NCBI RefSeq assembly: GCF_000759955.1
Contig: NZ_JNAL01000012.1
Coordinates: 48,851 to 112,850 of the forward strand
From: Prochlorococcus marinus str. MIT 9201
GTDB taxonomy: Bacteria; Cyanobacteriota; Cyanobacteriia; PCC-6307; Cyanobiaceae
Reading direction: 5' to 3'
DNA length: 64,000 bases
Shown piece after piece: positions 63,321-64,000 of this stretch. Each line of letters opens with the position of its first letter. Position 1 is the first letter of the stretch. Under the pieces are notes generated by a model that had not been told where the DNA came from, searched no databases, and saw nothing but the letters and a program-made list of their open reading frames with translations. The position numbers and the translations under genes are program-made.

Positions 63321-64000
63321 TTATTGCTTGTCTAGTTGTCTAAGTTTTTTTGCTAATTCAGGTAATTTTTTAAAAATACTTGAACTCCTTAACCATGATT
63401 TATTTTCCATCGCGGGGAAACCACTAATTACTTTGCCATCTTCTATGTCACAATGAATTCCGCATTTTGAACTCGCTATGACATTATTACCAACTTTTAC
63501 TCTATTATTGACTCCTACTTGCCCAGCAAAAATAACACCATCTCCAATATTTGCTCCTCCAGCAATGCCAACTTGAGCTGCAAATACGCAATTCTTTCCA
63601 ATTTTTACTCCATGACCTATCTGTATTAAATTATCCAACTTTGTTCCCTCATCAATAAAAGTAAATCCAACTGCGGGTCTATCAATACAACAATTCGTTC
63701 CAATTTCTACAAAACTCATTATTTTTACACCACCTTTTTGAGGCATCTTTAACCATTTGCCATTTTTAGGAATAAAACCAAATCCCTCTGATCCGATAAC
63801 AGAATTTGAATTAATTACACAATTATTTTTTAAAGTGGTATTTTCGTAAATAACACAATTTGGATGAATTATATTATTATTTCCTATTTGTACATTACCT
63901 AAAATTGATGATCCAGGAAGAATATGATTATTGTTACCTATTACAGTATTTTCTCCAATATAGACATTAGGTCCAATATGACAATCTGCTCCAATTATTG
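63321..64000 (-). CDS. lpxD: UDP-3-O-acylglucosamine N-acyltransferase LpxD (partial)
   Basis: This lipid A acyltransferase is cut at the right edge of the window; its 5' part is missing. About 226 residues remain, made mostly of left-handed beta-helix hexapeptide repeats. [17 protein letters not shown] and [20 protein letters not shown] hold the acyl carrier protein and His site, with the catalytic His in IGHG. The C-terminus is a coiled helix ([15 protein letters not shown]). The reading frame stays open from 63746 to the edge, so any annotation starting at the internal Met there would be too short. It links to lptB as part of outer-membrane lipid synthesis. Confidence 0.92.
   Translation of the reverse strand, partial: IIGADCHIGPNVYIGENTVIGNNNHILPGSSILGNVQIGNNNIIHPNCVIYENTTLKNNCVINSNSVIGSEGFGFIPKNGKWLKMPQKGGVKIMSFVEIGTNCCIDRPAVGFTFIDEGTKLDNLIQIGHGVKIGKNCVFAAQVGIAGGANIGDGVIFAGQVGVNNRVKVGNNVIASSKCGIHCDIEDGKVISGFPAMENKSWLRSSSIFKKLPELAKKLRQLDKQ

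Overview
This window comes from the chromosome of a marine picocyanobacterium. It is almost certainly Prochlorococcus, and most like the AT-rich, streamlined high-light-adapted group. The evidence is the very low G+C, the short or overlapping gene junctions, and oxygenic-photosynthesis genes (petN, chlP, pcyA, thf1, ccsA, hemA, a thylakoid-type ftsH). A phosphoribulokinase of the type typical of proteobacteria also fits the alpha-cyanobacterial lineage. The exact clade cannot be fixed without a database search. I see no tRNA, rRNA, CRISPR array, insertion sequence or prophage gene.

Layout. 1-2 kb holds the end of the phosphate ABC transporter operon (pstC partial, pstA, pstB). 2-3 kb is gene-poor, with three tiny ORF candidates, a clear terminator-type hairpin that may end a small RNA, and a small exported protein. 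3.2-9.0 kb is the four-gene 'ligase-associated' DNA-damage cassette (pdeM phosphoesterase, Lhr-core-type helicase, ATP-dependent DNA ligase, metallo-beta-lactamase-fold exonuclease). Four more genes on the same strand lie upstream of it: a tail-anchored helical protein, a stand-alone IF2_N-domain protein, a DUF2130 coiled-coil putative nuclease and a ribbon-helix-helix-like protein. 11.9-15.6 kb is an island of very small genes, many under 60 codons and mostly unrecognised, including a lipoprotein, short membrane peptides and helical peptides.

15.6-19.1 kb is a thylakoid-maintenance block: petN with a coupled 47-residue membrane peptide, thf1/psb29, clpP and ftsH. 19.2-26.6 kb carries sipA, a pair of M16 peptidase-family genes, pcyA, a DevBCA-type exporter and a family-2 glycosyltransferase. 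26.6-31.7 kb is rpsB-tsf-(unknown)-recG, preceded by a leader that can fold into an H-type pseudoknot. 31.7-38.6 kb holds a VanX-like dipeptidase, ferredoxin-sulfite reductase, glyS, chlP and a VanY-like carboxypeptidase. 38.7-42.8 kb has typA, a DUF309 gene, an orphan-looking lptB and ccsA.

42.8-50.7 kb is mainly central carbon metabolism (rpe, glpX, glgC, gnd, pgl) with hemA. 50.7-55.3 kb has ilvD, a degenerate uracil phosphoribosyltransferase-like gene, a pentapeptide-repeat protein, a CobW-type GTPase and a tiny four-cysteine zinc protein. 55.3-64 kb holds purS-purQ, a strong bidirectional terminator, class II and class I fructose-bisphosphate aldolases side by side, a Gfo/Idh/MocA oxidoreductase, accD, prk, leuB and the C-terminal part of lpxD.

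Functionally the window combines Calvin-cycle and oxidative pentose-phosphate genes (glpX, rpe, both aldolases, prk; gnd, pgl, glgC) with chlorophyll, bilin and heme synthesis, thylakoid proteostasis and a compact DNA-repair locus. The observations most worth following are the rpsB leader pseudoknot, the extended repair locus, the petN-coupled peptide, the small-gene island and the candidate small RNA downstream of pstB.
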